Source: Bacteroidales bacterium UBA6229
GTDB lineage: Bacteria > Bacteroidota > Bacteroidia > Bacteroidales > F082
Reading direction: 5' to 3'
Assembly (NCBI GenBank): GCA_002440975.1
Contig: DJWN01000039.1
Location: forward strand, 37,745 to 101,744
DNA: 64,000 nt
Shown: positions 52,745 to 61,413 of the stretch, in pieces
Numbering within the stretch: the first letter of the stretch is position 1
Layout: each line of letters begins with the position of its first letter
Translations under genes and position numbers: made by a program
The notes under the pieces: model-generated
What the model saw: the letters and a program-made list of their open reading frames with translations, nothing else
What the model was told of the DNA's origin: nothing
Databases searched by the model: none

Positions 52745-53632
52745 ATGAGTCTTAAAATTATTGATGGCAAAGCGATTGCCGCCGAGATCAAAAAAGAGAT
52801 TGCCAAAGAGGTGGCGGCCATGATTGATAAGGATGACAAGGCACCGCATCTGGCTGCAATTATTGTTGGCGAAGATGCGGCAAGTCAAACCTATGTGGCA
52901 TCCAAAGAAAAAGCCTGCAGATCAGTTGGAATAACCTCCTCGGTTTATCGGCTTCCGGCAAATACTTCTGAAAAGGAGTTGCTTGAGTTGGTGGAATTCA
53001 TGAATCGTGATGAAGAGGTGGACGGGTACATTGTTCAGCTCCCGCTTCCCGATCATATGAATGAACAAAAAGTATTAATGGCCATTGATCCGTCCAAGGA
53101 TGTGGATGGTTTTCATCCGGAGAATGCCGGTCGCATGATGCTTGGCCTGCCTTCTTATCTCCCGGCCACTCCTAATGGAATTATGGAGCTGTTGGAACGC
53201 AGCAAAATTGAAACAGCTGGCAAGCATGTAGTGGTAATTGGCCGGTCGAATATTGTAGGCACGCCAATCAGCGTGATGCTTTCGCGTAAGGCGAAAAATG
53301 CCGATGCCACAGTAACGCTCTGCCACAGCCGTACTAAAAACCTCAGGGAAATTACCTTACAAGCTGATATCCTGATAGCTGCCATTGGAAAAGTTGGTTT
53401 TGTTACGGCCGATATGGTAAAATCCGGAGCAGCAGTTATTGATGTGGGTATTCATCGTGTGGAAGATGCCAGCAAAGAAAAAGGCTATTACCTGGCCGGA
53501 GATGTGGATTATGACGAGGTATCTAAAAAAGCTTCTGCTATCACGCCCGTGCCTGGTGGTGTTGGTCCTATGACGATTGTTTCTTTGTTGCGAAACACGC
53601 TGCTGGCTAGCAAGAAAGCGGTGTATCAATGA
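52745..53632 (+). CDS. folD: Bifunctional methylenetetrahydrofolate dehydrogenase/cyclohydrolase
   Basis: Interconverts 5,10-methylene-, methenyl- and 10-formyl-tetrahydrofolate for one-carbon metabolism. The 295-residue protein has ASQTYVASKEKAC with the catalytic Lys region, DGYIVQLPLPDHMN, DVDGFHPENAGRM, the NADP-binding VVIGRSNIVGTPISVML and the terminal ITPVPGGVGPMT. It is the second gene of the ffh operon and overlaps the next gene by four bases (ATGA). Confidence 0.97.
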   Translation: MSLKIIDGKAIAAEIKKEIAKEVAAMIDKDDKAPHLAAIIVGEDAASQTYVASKEKACRSVGITSSVYRLPANTSEKELLELVEFMNRDEEVDGYIVQLPLPDHMNEQKVLMAIDPSKDVDGFHPENAGRMMLGLPSYLPATPNGIMELLERSKIETAGKHVVVIGRSNIVGTPISVMLSRKAKNADATVTLCHSRTKNLREITLQADILIAAIGKVGFVTADMVKSGAAVIDVGIHRVEDASKEKGYYLAGDVDYDEVSKKASAITPVPGGVGPMTIVSLLRNTLLASKKAVYQ

Positions 53633-54852
53633 AATATTTCCTAAGCTTTTGGCTGATTTTTTCAGCTTTATTTTTTAGCGCAGCGCAAATGCAGGCACAA
53701 TGTGATGATGTATTTGCGGCCAACTTCAATCCATCCGACAGCCTTTCGATCAGTTGCAGATTTCCAATCTCCATTCAAAACCCTGACTTTTTGTTTGAGC
53801 TTCCTAACACTGTGGAAGAGACTTCCGGTCTGGTCTTTTTTGATGGATTACTTTGGACACATAACGATAGTGGCGGCGAAGCGGTGCTGTATGGCATCGA
53901 TACAACGACCAGCGAAATCAGCAGGAGATTAATATTCCCCGGAATAAAAAATACAGACTGGGAAGATGTGGCTTTGCATGAGGATTATCTTTTTATCGGC
54001 GATTTTGGCAACAACAGCGGAAGTAGAAAAAATCTGCTGATTCATCGGGTCAGCCGAATGGATATCCCGCCGAAAGGAGATGCTGAGTTGTCCACAGAAA
54101 CCATACATTTCAGCTTTGGGGATCAGACTGATTTTACAGTCAACTGGAAATCAAATAATTTTGATTGTGAGGCAATGGTTGCCGGGAAAGAACATCTCTA
54201 TCTCTTTAGTAAAAACAGAGGCGATCAGCATTCAAAAATCTATTCATTGCCCATTGAGCCGGGTAAACACACTCCAAAACTGTTGGGACGATTTGACAGC
54301 CGAGGGTTGATCACCGGAGCAGATTTTGATTCCGGGCGAAATCAGTTGGTCTTGGTTGGATACACTTACAAAACCTGGGAACCTTTTGTGTGGCTTTTTT
54401 ACGGTTTTGAAAATGAAAACTTTATGGAATCCAGTAAGCGCAGAATCGATCTTCCAAACCTGCTTACCACACAAATTGAGGGCGTAGCATTTGTTAATCC
54501 CTGGCAGATCATGATCTCTGCCGAGCGTAGTAAATCCTTCACGGCCAGAGCATTCAAAATGAATTTGGAACCTTATCTGAATCCTTTTCATCTTGCCTTA
54601 GAAAAAGGCGTACTTCTGAATGTGAATAAAAATGACAATGAAGAACGTATTTTTGTAATCAATAGCGATCAGTTTAAAAATGGGGATTATCGTTTAGTTT
54701 ATTTTGATGAAAACGATTGGATTGTAAGCGAGGAAGTTTTTAAAACAGACGAAGCGAATTCTACATTATACTTGGAGTTGATGCCTGAAAGCGAATCTGT
54801 TAAAGCAGTTTTTTTTGGTAAAAGAATAATCTATTATTGCTACTTTAAATGA
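53629..54852 (+). CDS. Exported beta-propeller-like protein, function unknown
   Basis: A 407-residue protein with signal peptide MKYFLSFWLIFSALFFSAAQMQAQ. TVEETSGLVFFDGLLWTHND and NTDWEDVALHEDYLFIGDFG, then NFDCEAMVAGKEHLYLFSKN, look like successive blades of a propeller related to secreted phytase/esterase-like or SdiA-regulated families. The last 90 residues form a beta-sandwich-like end without a clear T9SS sorting motif. It overlaps folD (ATGA) upstream and queE (ATGA) downstream, so it is translated with metabolic genes despite being exported. No precise function can be given. Confidence 0.75.
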   Translation: MKYFLSFWLIFSALFFSAAQMQAQCDDVFAANFNPSDSLSISCRFPISIQNPDFLFELPNTVEETSGLVFFDGLLWTHNDSGGEAVLYGIDTTTSEISRRLIFPGIKNTDWEDVALHEDYLFIGDFGNNSGSRKNLLIHRVSRMDIPPKGDAELSTETIHFSFGDQTDFTVNWKSNNFDCEAMVAGKEHLYLFSKNRGDQHSKIYSLPIEPGKHTPKLLGRFDSRGLITGADFDSGRNQLVLVGYTYKTWEPFVWLFYGFENENFMESSKRRIDLPNLLTTQIEGVAFVNPWQIMISAERSKSFTARAFKMNLEPYLNPFHLALEKGVLLNVNKNDNEERIFVINSDQFKNGDYRLVYFDENDWIVSEEVFKTDEANSTLYLELMPESESVKAVFFGKRIIYYCYFK

Positions 54853-55481
54853 CTAATATCAAACAGGATATCCTTGAAGGCGGCCGCAAACTACCCTTGA
54901 TGGAGGAGTTCTATACCATACAAGGCGAAGGACACAATATGGGCAGTGCGGCTTATTTTATCCGCATCGGCGGCTGCGATGTGGGCTGCAGCTGGTGCGA
55001 CACCAAACCCAGCTGGGATGCCACGCATTTTCCTCCTGTTTTGGCAGATGAAATTGCAAAACGTGCGGCTGAACAAACCGCAAAAACTGTTGTGGTCACA
55101 GGTGGTGAGCCTTCGCTCTATCCGCTGGATTATTTTACAGAACTGATGCAACAAATGGGTGTTAAAACGATGGTGGAAACCTCCGGAGCACATCCTTTAA
55201 CTGGTTCATGGGACTGGATTTGCTTGTCTCCGAAAAAGCTTTCGCCACCAAAACCAGAAATATACAGTCGTGCGCATGAACTTAAAGTTGTAATCGAAAA
55301 GGAAGCCGATCTGGAATGGGCCGAAAAAAATGCCAAACTGGTGAAGCCCGAATGTTACTTATATTTACAGCCTGAATGGAGCGTATCAGAAAATATTATA
55401 CCCCTGCTCACCGATTATGTGATGAAGCATCCGCAATGGCGCATCAGCCTGCAAAGCCACAAATATATGCGTATTCCTTGA
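54849..55481 (+). CDS. queE: 7-carboxy-7-deazaguanine synthase
   Basis: A radical SAM enzyme that contracts 6-carboxytetrahydropterin to 7-carboxy-7-deazaguanine for queuosine and related modified bases. The 210-residue protein has GGCDVGCSWCDTK with Cys43, Cys47 and Cys50 (C-x3-C-x2-C), preceded by FYTIQGEGHNMGSAAYFIR. VVTGGEPSLYPL and VETSGAHPL are typical. No queC, queD or queF lies nearby. It overlaps the OmpA-family gene by one base (TGATG). Confidence 0.95.
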   Translation: MTNIKQDILEGGRKLPLMEEFYTIQGEGHNMGSAAYFIRIGGCDVGCSWCDTKPSWDATHFPPVLADEIAKRAAEQTAKTVVVTGGEPSLYPLDYFTELMQQMGVKTMVETSGAHPLTGSWDWICLSPKKLSPPKPEIYSRAHELKVVIEKEADLEWAEKNAKLVKPECYLYLQPEWSVSENIIPLLTDYVMKHPQWRISLQSHKYMRIP

Positions 55482-57379
55482 TGTTGTTGCTCTTGCTGTT
55501 CTTGGTTTTTCCCCTTTCGGCACAGCAAACTCATACAAAGCAGCAAACTTCCCGAAAAGCCCTGAAATCCTTCGAATCAGCTGAGACAGCTTTCCGAGCT
55601 GGCGATTATTATAAAAGTATTCCGTTTCTTCAGAAATCTGTTGAGGCCGATCCCGTTTTTATTGAAGCCTGGCTGATGCTCGGAGATGCGGCTAATGAGT
55701 TGGATAGCATAACATTAGCTGTTGAAGCTTACGAACACGCCTATGACCTCTCACCTGATTTTTTTCCGGGAATTGGGTATGTACTATCCAAAGCTTATGT
55801 TGCTAAAGGCCTGTATGACAAGGCTTCGACGGTACTCGAAGTCTTTCTGAAACGTCAGGACATTTCTGCATCATTTCTTGAAAAAGCAAGTTTACTCCGT
55901 GAAATAGCTCATTTCAGAAAAGAAGCATATGCCAATCCATTGGAAATTGAACTGCTGTCGCTGGGCGGACAAATTAACTCACCCGGAGATGAATATGTGA
56001 ATGCCTTGCGGCTTGATGGGAAACAATTACTTTTTACAAGACGACAGGAAATGGCAAAGGATAAACCCCACATTGAAACAGTAATGCTATCGGAATGGCT
56101 GGATGAAGCCTGGGCAGAGGCGGTTGCTTTGGAGTCTGAAACCTGGCCTTTTTCGCAGCAGATTGGTGCTGTTACTTTTTCGGCTGATGGAAAGAGTATT
56201 GTTTTTGCTGCTTGTGGCTGGCCGAATGGAAGAGGAAGCTGCGATATTTATCTATCAACCAAAAACAGTCACGGCTGGTCGGTTCCGCAGAATCTTGTGG
56301 AAGTAAACAGTGCCTATTGGGATTCGCAGCCGGCTTTGTCGGTTGATGGGAAAAGCCTGATTTTTGCCAGCAACAGACCTGAAGGAGAAGGTGGCAGCGA
56401 TTTGTGGATCAGTCATTTTCAAAATGGAAAATGGGGTGAACCGCAAAACATGGGTGAAATCTTAAACTCTGCTGGAAACGAGATGGCACCTTTCTGGCAT
56501 TTCGATAATAAGACTCTTTATTATTCGTCTGACGGCCATCCAGGAATGGGTGGAATGGATCTTTTCCTCAGCCGGAAAGATTCATCAGGTCTGTGGCAAA
56601 AACCTGTCAACATGGGTTTCCCAATTAATCAGGAGACGGATCAAATAAACCTGGTGGTAGATGCTGCCGGTGCTACTGCCATGATATCTGCCAAAGCTGA
56701 CAGCACGGATCATTATGATATTTTTAGTTTTGATTTGCCATTATTGTTTCAACCAGAGCCTGTTAGCTATGTTGAGTTATTGGTGACGGATAAAGAAACT
56801 GCTCAGCCTTTAAAAGCAGATGTTACTGTTTCGGAACCTGTTTTAGCCCATGAGTTGATAACTGTGCAAACAGATGAAAAAGGTTTGGCTTTTGTGGTAC
56901 TTCCTGCCCGCAAACATCTTGTACTTCAGGTAAATGCAGGGCATTATTTATATTACGAAACATCATTTCGTCCGGAAAAGGGAACAGAGCTCAAACCAGT
57001 TTTACAAAAGGTTGAACTTGAACCAATAAAGGCTGGAAGAACTATTGTACTTGAGAATGTTTTGTTTGAACTGAACAAAGCCGTTCTGCTTCCGGAAGCG
57101 TTGGCTAGCCTGAAAAATCTGGAGACTTTTCTGAAACGAAATCCTGATTTAATGATTAGTTTAGAAGGGCATACAGACACTACCGGCGAGGAAGATTTCA
57201 ATCGCAAGCTTTCATTGGATCGGGCGCAGGCTGTGGCAGATTTTTTACTTGCCAATGGAATTGATGCTGATCGACTTCTGGTTCGTGGATTTGGTTCTGA
57301 TTTGCCATTGGATTCCAATGAAGATCAAACCGGTCGGGCGAGGAACAGACGGGTTGAGATGCGGATTTTAACCGAATGA
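55481..57379 (+). CDS. PorE-like OmpA family protein (TPR, propeller, CRD, OmpA)
   Basis: A 632-residue envelope protein. Signal peptide MLLLLLFLVFPLSAQQ is followed by TPR helices (about 25-145). A PD40-type beta-propeller comes next (about 155-410; ADGKSIVFAACGWPNGRG, DGKSLIFASNRPEGEGGSDL). A carboxypeptidase-regulatory-like domain follows (about 430-515). A C-terminal OmpA peptidoglycan-binding domain closes it (about 525-632; LEGHTDTTGEEDFNRKLSLD, ARNRRVEM). This order matches PorE, the protein that anchors the type IX secretion machinery to peptidoglycan, though paralogues exist and no lipobox Cys is present. The start ATG 55481 overlaps the queE stop; longer frames upstream lack signal-peptide logic. 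Confidence 0.85.
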   Translation: MLLLLLFLVFPLSAQQTHTKQQTSRKALKSFESAETAFRAGDYYKSIPFLQKSVEADPVFIEAWLMLGDAANELDSITLAVEAYEHAYDLSPDFFPGIGYVLSKAYVAKGLYDKASTVLEVFLKRQDISASFLEKASLLREIAHFRKEAYANPLEIELLSLGGQINSPGDEYVNALRLDGKQLLFTRRQEMAKDKPHIETVMLSEWLDEAWAEAVALESETWPFSQQIGAVTFSADGKSIVFAACGWPNGRGSCDIYLSTKNSHGWSVPQNLVEVNSAYWDSQPALSVDGKSLIFASNRPEGEGGSDLWISHFQNGKWGEPQNMGEILNSAGNEMAPFWHFDNKTLYYSSDGHPGMGGMDLFLSRKDSSGLWQKPVNMGFPINQETDQINLVVDAAGATAMISAKADSTDHYDIFSFDLPLLFQPEPVSYVELLVTDKETAQPLKADVTVSEPVLAHELITVQTDEKGLAFVVLPARKHLVLQVNAGHYLYYETSFRPEKGTELKPVLQKVELEPIKAGRTIVLENVLFELNKAVLLPEALASLKNLETFLKRNPDLMISLEGHTDTTGEEDFNRKLSLDRAQAVADFLLANGIDADRLLVRGFGSDLPLDSNEDQTGRARNRRVEMRILTE

Positions 57380-57491
57380 AAAGACGATACATTTTAAGTT
57401 TACCCATATCGAACGATCGATGTAAAAAATAAGATCAGATGCACAAGGAATTGTTTCATTTACTTAATTTTACGCGCAAATACAACTTTTG

Positions 57492-58532
57492 ATGCTTCAA
57501 CTGATTCTTTACCTTTTACTTGCGCTGGTCGTTTCTTTTTTGTGTTCTATTCTGGAGTCGGTTTTATTATCGGCTCCTCAAACTTATCTCAGAACCCGAG
57601 CCGAAGCCGGAGACAAAATTGCCACTGCTTTAGGAAAGATGAAGCAGGAAATCGACCGGCCCCTTTCTGCTATTTTATCTATGAATACGGTGGCGCATAC
57701 CATTGGTGCCGCCGGGGTGGGTGCTCAGGCCGTAAAAGTTTTTGGCGAAGCCTATTTTGGTATTATTTCTGCGATACTCACCATTTTGATATTAATATTG
57801 ACTGAGATAATTCCGAAAACCATCGGAGCCAGTTATTGGAAAAATTTATTGGGATTTACATTCTTCTCCATACGAATTATGCTTGTAATCACCTGGCCCC
57901 TGGTATGGATATCAGCATATATTACGCGTCTCTTTTCCAAAAAGGGAAGCGAAAAAACCATCAGTCGCGAGGAGCTTGGACTTTTGGCTGATATTGGAAT
58001 GCAGGAGGGCGTATTAGGCGAACAGGAAAGTCGTATCATCAATAATATCATCAGCTTGCGAAAGGTTAAAATCTGGGATATCATGACGCCCAGGGTTGTT
58101 GTTGCAGCAGTGGAACAGGACACACGGATAGAGGATTTTGCCGAAATGGATGAGCTTAAAGCTTTTACCCGCATTCCTGTTTATTCGGGTAGCATTGAGA
58201 ATGTTACCGGATATGTTTTCAGGCAGGATGTTTTTGAGCTGTTGGCAGATGATAAGCACGGAACACTGGTTAAAGCTCTGAAGCGGGAAATAATCGTCGT
58301 TCCTGAATCTATCCCTGCATTAAGGGCCTGGGACAGGATGATACAGCAACGCGAACATATTGCCCTTGTGGTGGACGAATATGGCGGAACTGCCGGTATC
58401 ATAACGATGGAAGATATCATCGAAACTTTACTCGGCTTTGAAATCATGGACGAAAAGGACAGCATCAGTGATATGCAGGAGTTTGCCAGAAATAAGTATA
58501 TCAGTCGTAGAGAGCGTATTGAAAAACCCTGA
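57492..58532 (+). CDS. CNNM/CorC-type transporter (DUF21 plus CBS domains)
   Basis: An inner-membrane protein of 346 residues. The DUF21 transmembrane domain covers about 1-165, with LLALVVSFLCSILESVLLS, ALGKMKQEIDRPLSAILSM and ILTEIIPKTIGASYW. Two CBS domains span about 195-315 (ITGYVFR-type repeat and LVVDEYGGTAGIITMEDIIE). Relatives are linked to magnesium or cobalt homeostasis. The C-terminal CorC_HlyC domain is absent. ATG 57492 is used, with TTG one codon earlier. It converges with the T9SS cargo gene at an 18-base gap. Confidence 0.88.
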   Translation: MLQLILYLLLALVVSFLCSILESVLLSAPQTYLRTRAEAGDKIATALGKMKQEIDRPLSAILSMNTVAHTIGAAGVGAQAVKVFGEAYFGIISAILTILILILTEIIPKTIGASYWKNLLGFTFFSIRIMLVITWPLVWISAYITRLFSKKGSEKTISREELGLLADIGMQEGVLGEQESRIINNIISLRKVKIWDIMTPRVVVAAVEQDTRIEDFAEMDELKAFTRIPVYSGSIENVTGYVFRQDVFELLADDKHGTLVKALKREIIVVPESIPALRAWDRMIQQREHIALVVDEYGGTAGIITMEDIIETLLGFEIMDEKDSISDMQEFARNKYISRRERIEKP

Positions 58533-58550
58533 ACAGTTAAGTTCGATAAA

Positions 58551-60113
58551 CTACCTGATTAACATCACCGTGCCCTTGTCTTCCAGTGTTTTAGCTTCAG
58601 AATTTTTGTAGCTGTATCGCCAGAGATAAACGCCTTGTGGAGCTTCATTTCCGTTCACTTTCCCGTCCCAGCCTTCATTGAAATCTGTCGATTCGAAAAG
58701 TAGCCTTCCCCAGCGATCGTAGATTTGAAACAGATAGCCACCTGCTGGTGAAAAACGGGAAAGCGGTTTAAATAGTTGATTTTTAGATTTAATTGATGAT
58801 GGTCGAAATGCATTGGGCACAAAAAACGGACTATCGAATCCCACTATTACCCTGTTGGAGGATGCGGTGATTTCGGCCCCGGTACTTTGATCTTCCGAAA
58901 CTGCCTGAACAAAATAAATGATGCTGCCTGATTCATCACCATCGGCTATCGTGTTGTCGGTGTATTGGGTTTGTTGTGGTGAACCAATTTCAATATAAGC
59001 ATCGGTAGATGTCTTTCTGAAAATGCGATAATGATCCGGTGACCAACCTTCGTAGGCATTCCAGTTAAGTTCAACTTGCTCGTTGTTAATAACTTCTGCT
59101 GCCAGAAAGATGCTTCTGTGCGCATTTGTGGTTGGGTCTTCCGGAATGGGAAACTGACATTTGTCCTCCAACATCAGGCCATACCAATAGGCCGTTTCAT
59201 TAGTAGATACTGCTTCATCGGTGTAGTTAACAGTACCCGGTCTTGTTTGGTTGAGATCAATGTAAAAACTCAAATCAGACGAGTTTTGACTGTCGGTTCT
59301 CCAGATGGATGAGCTATTGATAGTTGCAGAACTTTCTGTAGTAATTTCGCCGGTAATCTCTATTTCGTTGTTTTCGTTTACACTAACGGCTACAATTTTT
59401 GGAGGATCAGGCCGCTGATAAGCCGGTGTATTGCGTGATTGCAGATTTGAACCACTTGATTGTGGCTCGCCATTTACATCATATACAGTTTCTACTTTAT
59501 AGGTATAGGTTTGATCAGGATTGAGTTCCTGGTGAGTGTAGGCATAAACAGGAGTTTGATGTGGTGAAGTGTTTTCGTAGGTTGAAATCGTTTCCACTTG
59601 CTCAAGTTCATTTTGTGATAAAGTGGTAAGCAGCGTAAAACTGTTTCCGCCATCAATGCTGAATAAGATTTTATAGGAAACGGGATTAAAGGTGTCAAAA
59701 AAGCCTGTCCACTTGATTGTATTTGTTAAATCACATTCCTGATAGTCAATAGCTTCATAGAGAAATACGGTTTGCATTTCTTCTGATTGTGAGGCCTGGG
59801 CAGCTTCATTATAAATCCGATAAATTTGTTTTTTGATGTTTACCTGACTATTCTGATCAACATAAAGTCTGTCAGAGGCATTTATTATTGCTAAATCTGT
59901 ATCAAATCCTTGGCCATCAGGGTTAAGGTAGTTCCATCTTTGAATGACATAGCGGGCATTTTCGTCTCCCGAAGGGATATCCCACCTGATTTCAACGTGG
60001 CCATTTTCATCCACATCTACGCTTAGTATTATTGGATTTTGTGCATAAACTTTACTTGGGATAATCCAATATAAAATAATAAGTAGTAAACCGATGACTT
60101 TTTGAATGGTCAT
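58551..60113 (-). CDS. Secreted protein with T9SS type B (gliding-type) C-terminal domain
   Basis: A 520-residue exported protein. The signal peptide ends near IIPSKVYAQ. Several fibronectin type III-like modules follow (about 25-410; for example VEIRWDIPSGDENARYVIQR and NWNAYEGWSPDHYRIFRK). The last 90 residues are a CHU_C/type B sorting domain: PNAFRPSSIKSKNQLFKP, YLFQIYDRWGRLLFES, FNEGWDGKVNGNEAPQGVYL and TVMLIR. It is expected at the cell surface via type IX secretion. ATG 60113 is used, right after the M16 partner stop, giving tight coupling. An upstream ATG at 60137 would overlap that gene. Confidence 0.88.
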   Translation of the reverse strand: MTIQKVIGLLLIILYWIIPSKVYAQNPIILSVDVDENGHVEIRWDIPSGDENARYVIQRWNYLNPDGQGFDTDLAIINASDRLYVDQNSQVNIKKQIYRIYNEAAQASQSEEMQTVFLYEAIDYQECDLTNTIKWTGFFDTFNPVSYKILFSIDGGNSFTLLTTLSQNELEQVETISTYENTSPHQTPVYAYTHQELNPDQTYTYKVETVYDVNGEPQSSGSNLQSRNTPAYQRPDPPKIVAVSVNENNEIEITGEITTESSATINSSSIWRTDSQNSSDLSFYIDLNQTRPGTVNYTDEAVSTNETAYWYGLMLEDKCQFPIPEDPTTNAHRSIFLAAEVINNEQVELNWNAYEGWSPDHYRIFRKTSTDAYIEIGSPQQTQYTDNTIADGDESGSIIYFVQAVSEDQSTGAEITASSNRVIVGFDSPFFVPNAFRPSSIKSKNQLFKPLSRFSPAGGYLFQIYDRWGRLLFESTDFNEGWDGKVNGNEAPQGVYLWRYSYKNSEAKTLEDKGTVMLIR

Positions 60114-60114
60114 T

Positions 60115-61413
60115 TCAGTGTTTTTGATTTTCGTCACCTACAACAACCGTAAGCATGCTTTTTGGATCGAGGTATTTTTGTGCTAAGTTAAGCAATTCTT
60201 CACTTGTTGTCTGCTTAATACGCTGGATGCTATTCAGATAGAACTGCATTCCTAAGCCATGATCTCTTACTGATCTGAAGCGTTCGGCCTGATTGTAAAC
60301 GCCATCCAAAGCCCTGAGATAACTCCCGTTGAGGTAATTTTTCACCAGTTGCAGTTCTTCCTCCGGGATAGGTTTCTCGCATAGCCGGGTCAATTCGTGT
60401 TTAATTTCTAAAATTGCATTTTGTGTCACAGTACTTCCGGTTTCGGTGCTGATCATGAAAACTGTGGCGTGTCGCATGGGAACTACCTGTGAATTTATTC
60501 CATAAGTATATCCTTTGTTTTCCCGGATATTTGTCATCAGCCTGGAGCCGAAATAGCCACCCAGAACAGTATTGAGCAGCAAAAACGGGATATAGTCAGG
60601 ATGACTTCGGAGCATGAGTGTTTTCCCTAGAACGATTGCAGACTGTAATGAATTTTTGCGTAGAATATGGTGATAGCCCGGTTTAAATGTTGCATTCAAC
60701 TTAAACATATTCTTAACACCTTTGGCACGCCATTCAAAACCTACAAATTCGTCGATCAAACTTTTAAGCTCTTCGTCAATTGGTCCTGCCAAAATAGCAT
60801 AGGCTTGTCCGGGATAAATTTTTTCGTGATAGAATTTTATCAAATCATCTCTTTTCAGCTTGTCAAAATCGTCTGATTCAGCGATCTGGCCGTAAGGGGT
60901 GTTGGCTCCAAAAAGTAATTGGTTAAAATGATTACGTGCCAGTTGTTTGGGTTTTTGGCTATTGACCAAAAAAGATTGTTTTTGCCTGTTGTTCAGCAAG
61001 TTAAAATCCCGATTCCGGAAACTTGCTTCGATGAGCATGCTTTTTACCATTGGCAGGAGTCGGTGAAGGTTTTTGCGCATGGCGTATAAGCTGATCCAGG
61101 CAGTATCTTTTGTTGTTTGCAGATCGAGAAAGGCACCATAATAATCAATTCTGGAAGAGATTTCACCTCCACTGAACCGGGTTGTCCCTTCGCGCAGCAT
61201 TTTGATGGTTGTGCTGGCCGTTAGTTTTTTATGTTGCCAGATGCTGCCTGCTTCAAGTACAATATCAAGGCGTGAAGCTTCGTGGATAGGGCTGGGAAAA
61301 AGGTAGAGTGGCATATTGTTCGACAGTTTGATTGCTGTAGGTTCGCTCAGTTTCAGGCTGTCGGAGCTGATAATTTCAGGGGCTGTTCTTCTGTCGGGGC
61401 TTTGTATTCTCAT
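60115..61413 (-). CDS. M16 family peptidase, non-catalytic partner subunit
   Basis: A 432-residue M16 fold protein. The zinc motif HxxEH is absent; the corresponding stretch reads TASTTIKMLREGTTRFSG. The C-terminal half has YFGSRLMTNIRENKGYTYG, the Arg/Tyr region that non-catalytic M16B subunits supply to the active partner. AGPIDEELKSLIDEF is also typical. It overlaps the catalytic subunit gene by four bases (ATGA) and is followed by the T9SS cargo gene two bases later. It has no signal peptide, so it should be cytoplasmic unless exported otherwise. Confidence 0.85.
   Translation of the reverse strand: MRIQSPDRRTAPEIISSDSLKLSEPTAIKLSNNMPLYLFPSPIHEASRLDIVLEAGSIWQHKKLTASTTIKMLREGTTRFSGGEISSRIDYYGAFLDLQTTKDTAWISLYAMRKNLHRLLPMVKSMLIEASFRNRDFNLLNNRQKQSFLVNSQKPKQLARNHFNQLLFGANTPYGQIAESDDFDKLKRDDLIKFYHEKIYPGQAYAILAGPIDEELKSLIDEFVGFEWRAKGVKNMFKLNATFKPGYHHILRKNSLQSAIVLGKTLMLRSHPDYIPFLLLNTVLGGYFGSRLMTNIRENKGYTYGINSQVVPMRHATVFMISTETGSTVTQNAILEIKHELTRLCEKPIPEEELQLVKNYLNGSYLRALDGVYNQAERFRSVRDHGLGMQFYLNSIQRIKQTTSEELLNLAQKYLDPKSMLTVVVGDENQKH

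Noticed and set aside
55376..55480. Upstream start for the OmpA-family gene inside queE
   Set aside because: The 35 extra residues are charged and would bury the signal peptide; ATG 55481 sits exactly at the queE stop.
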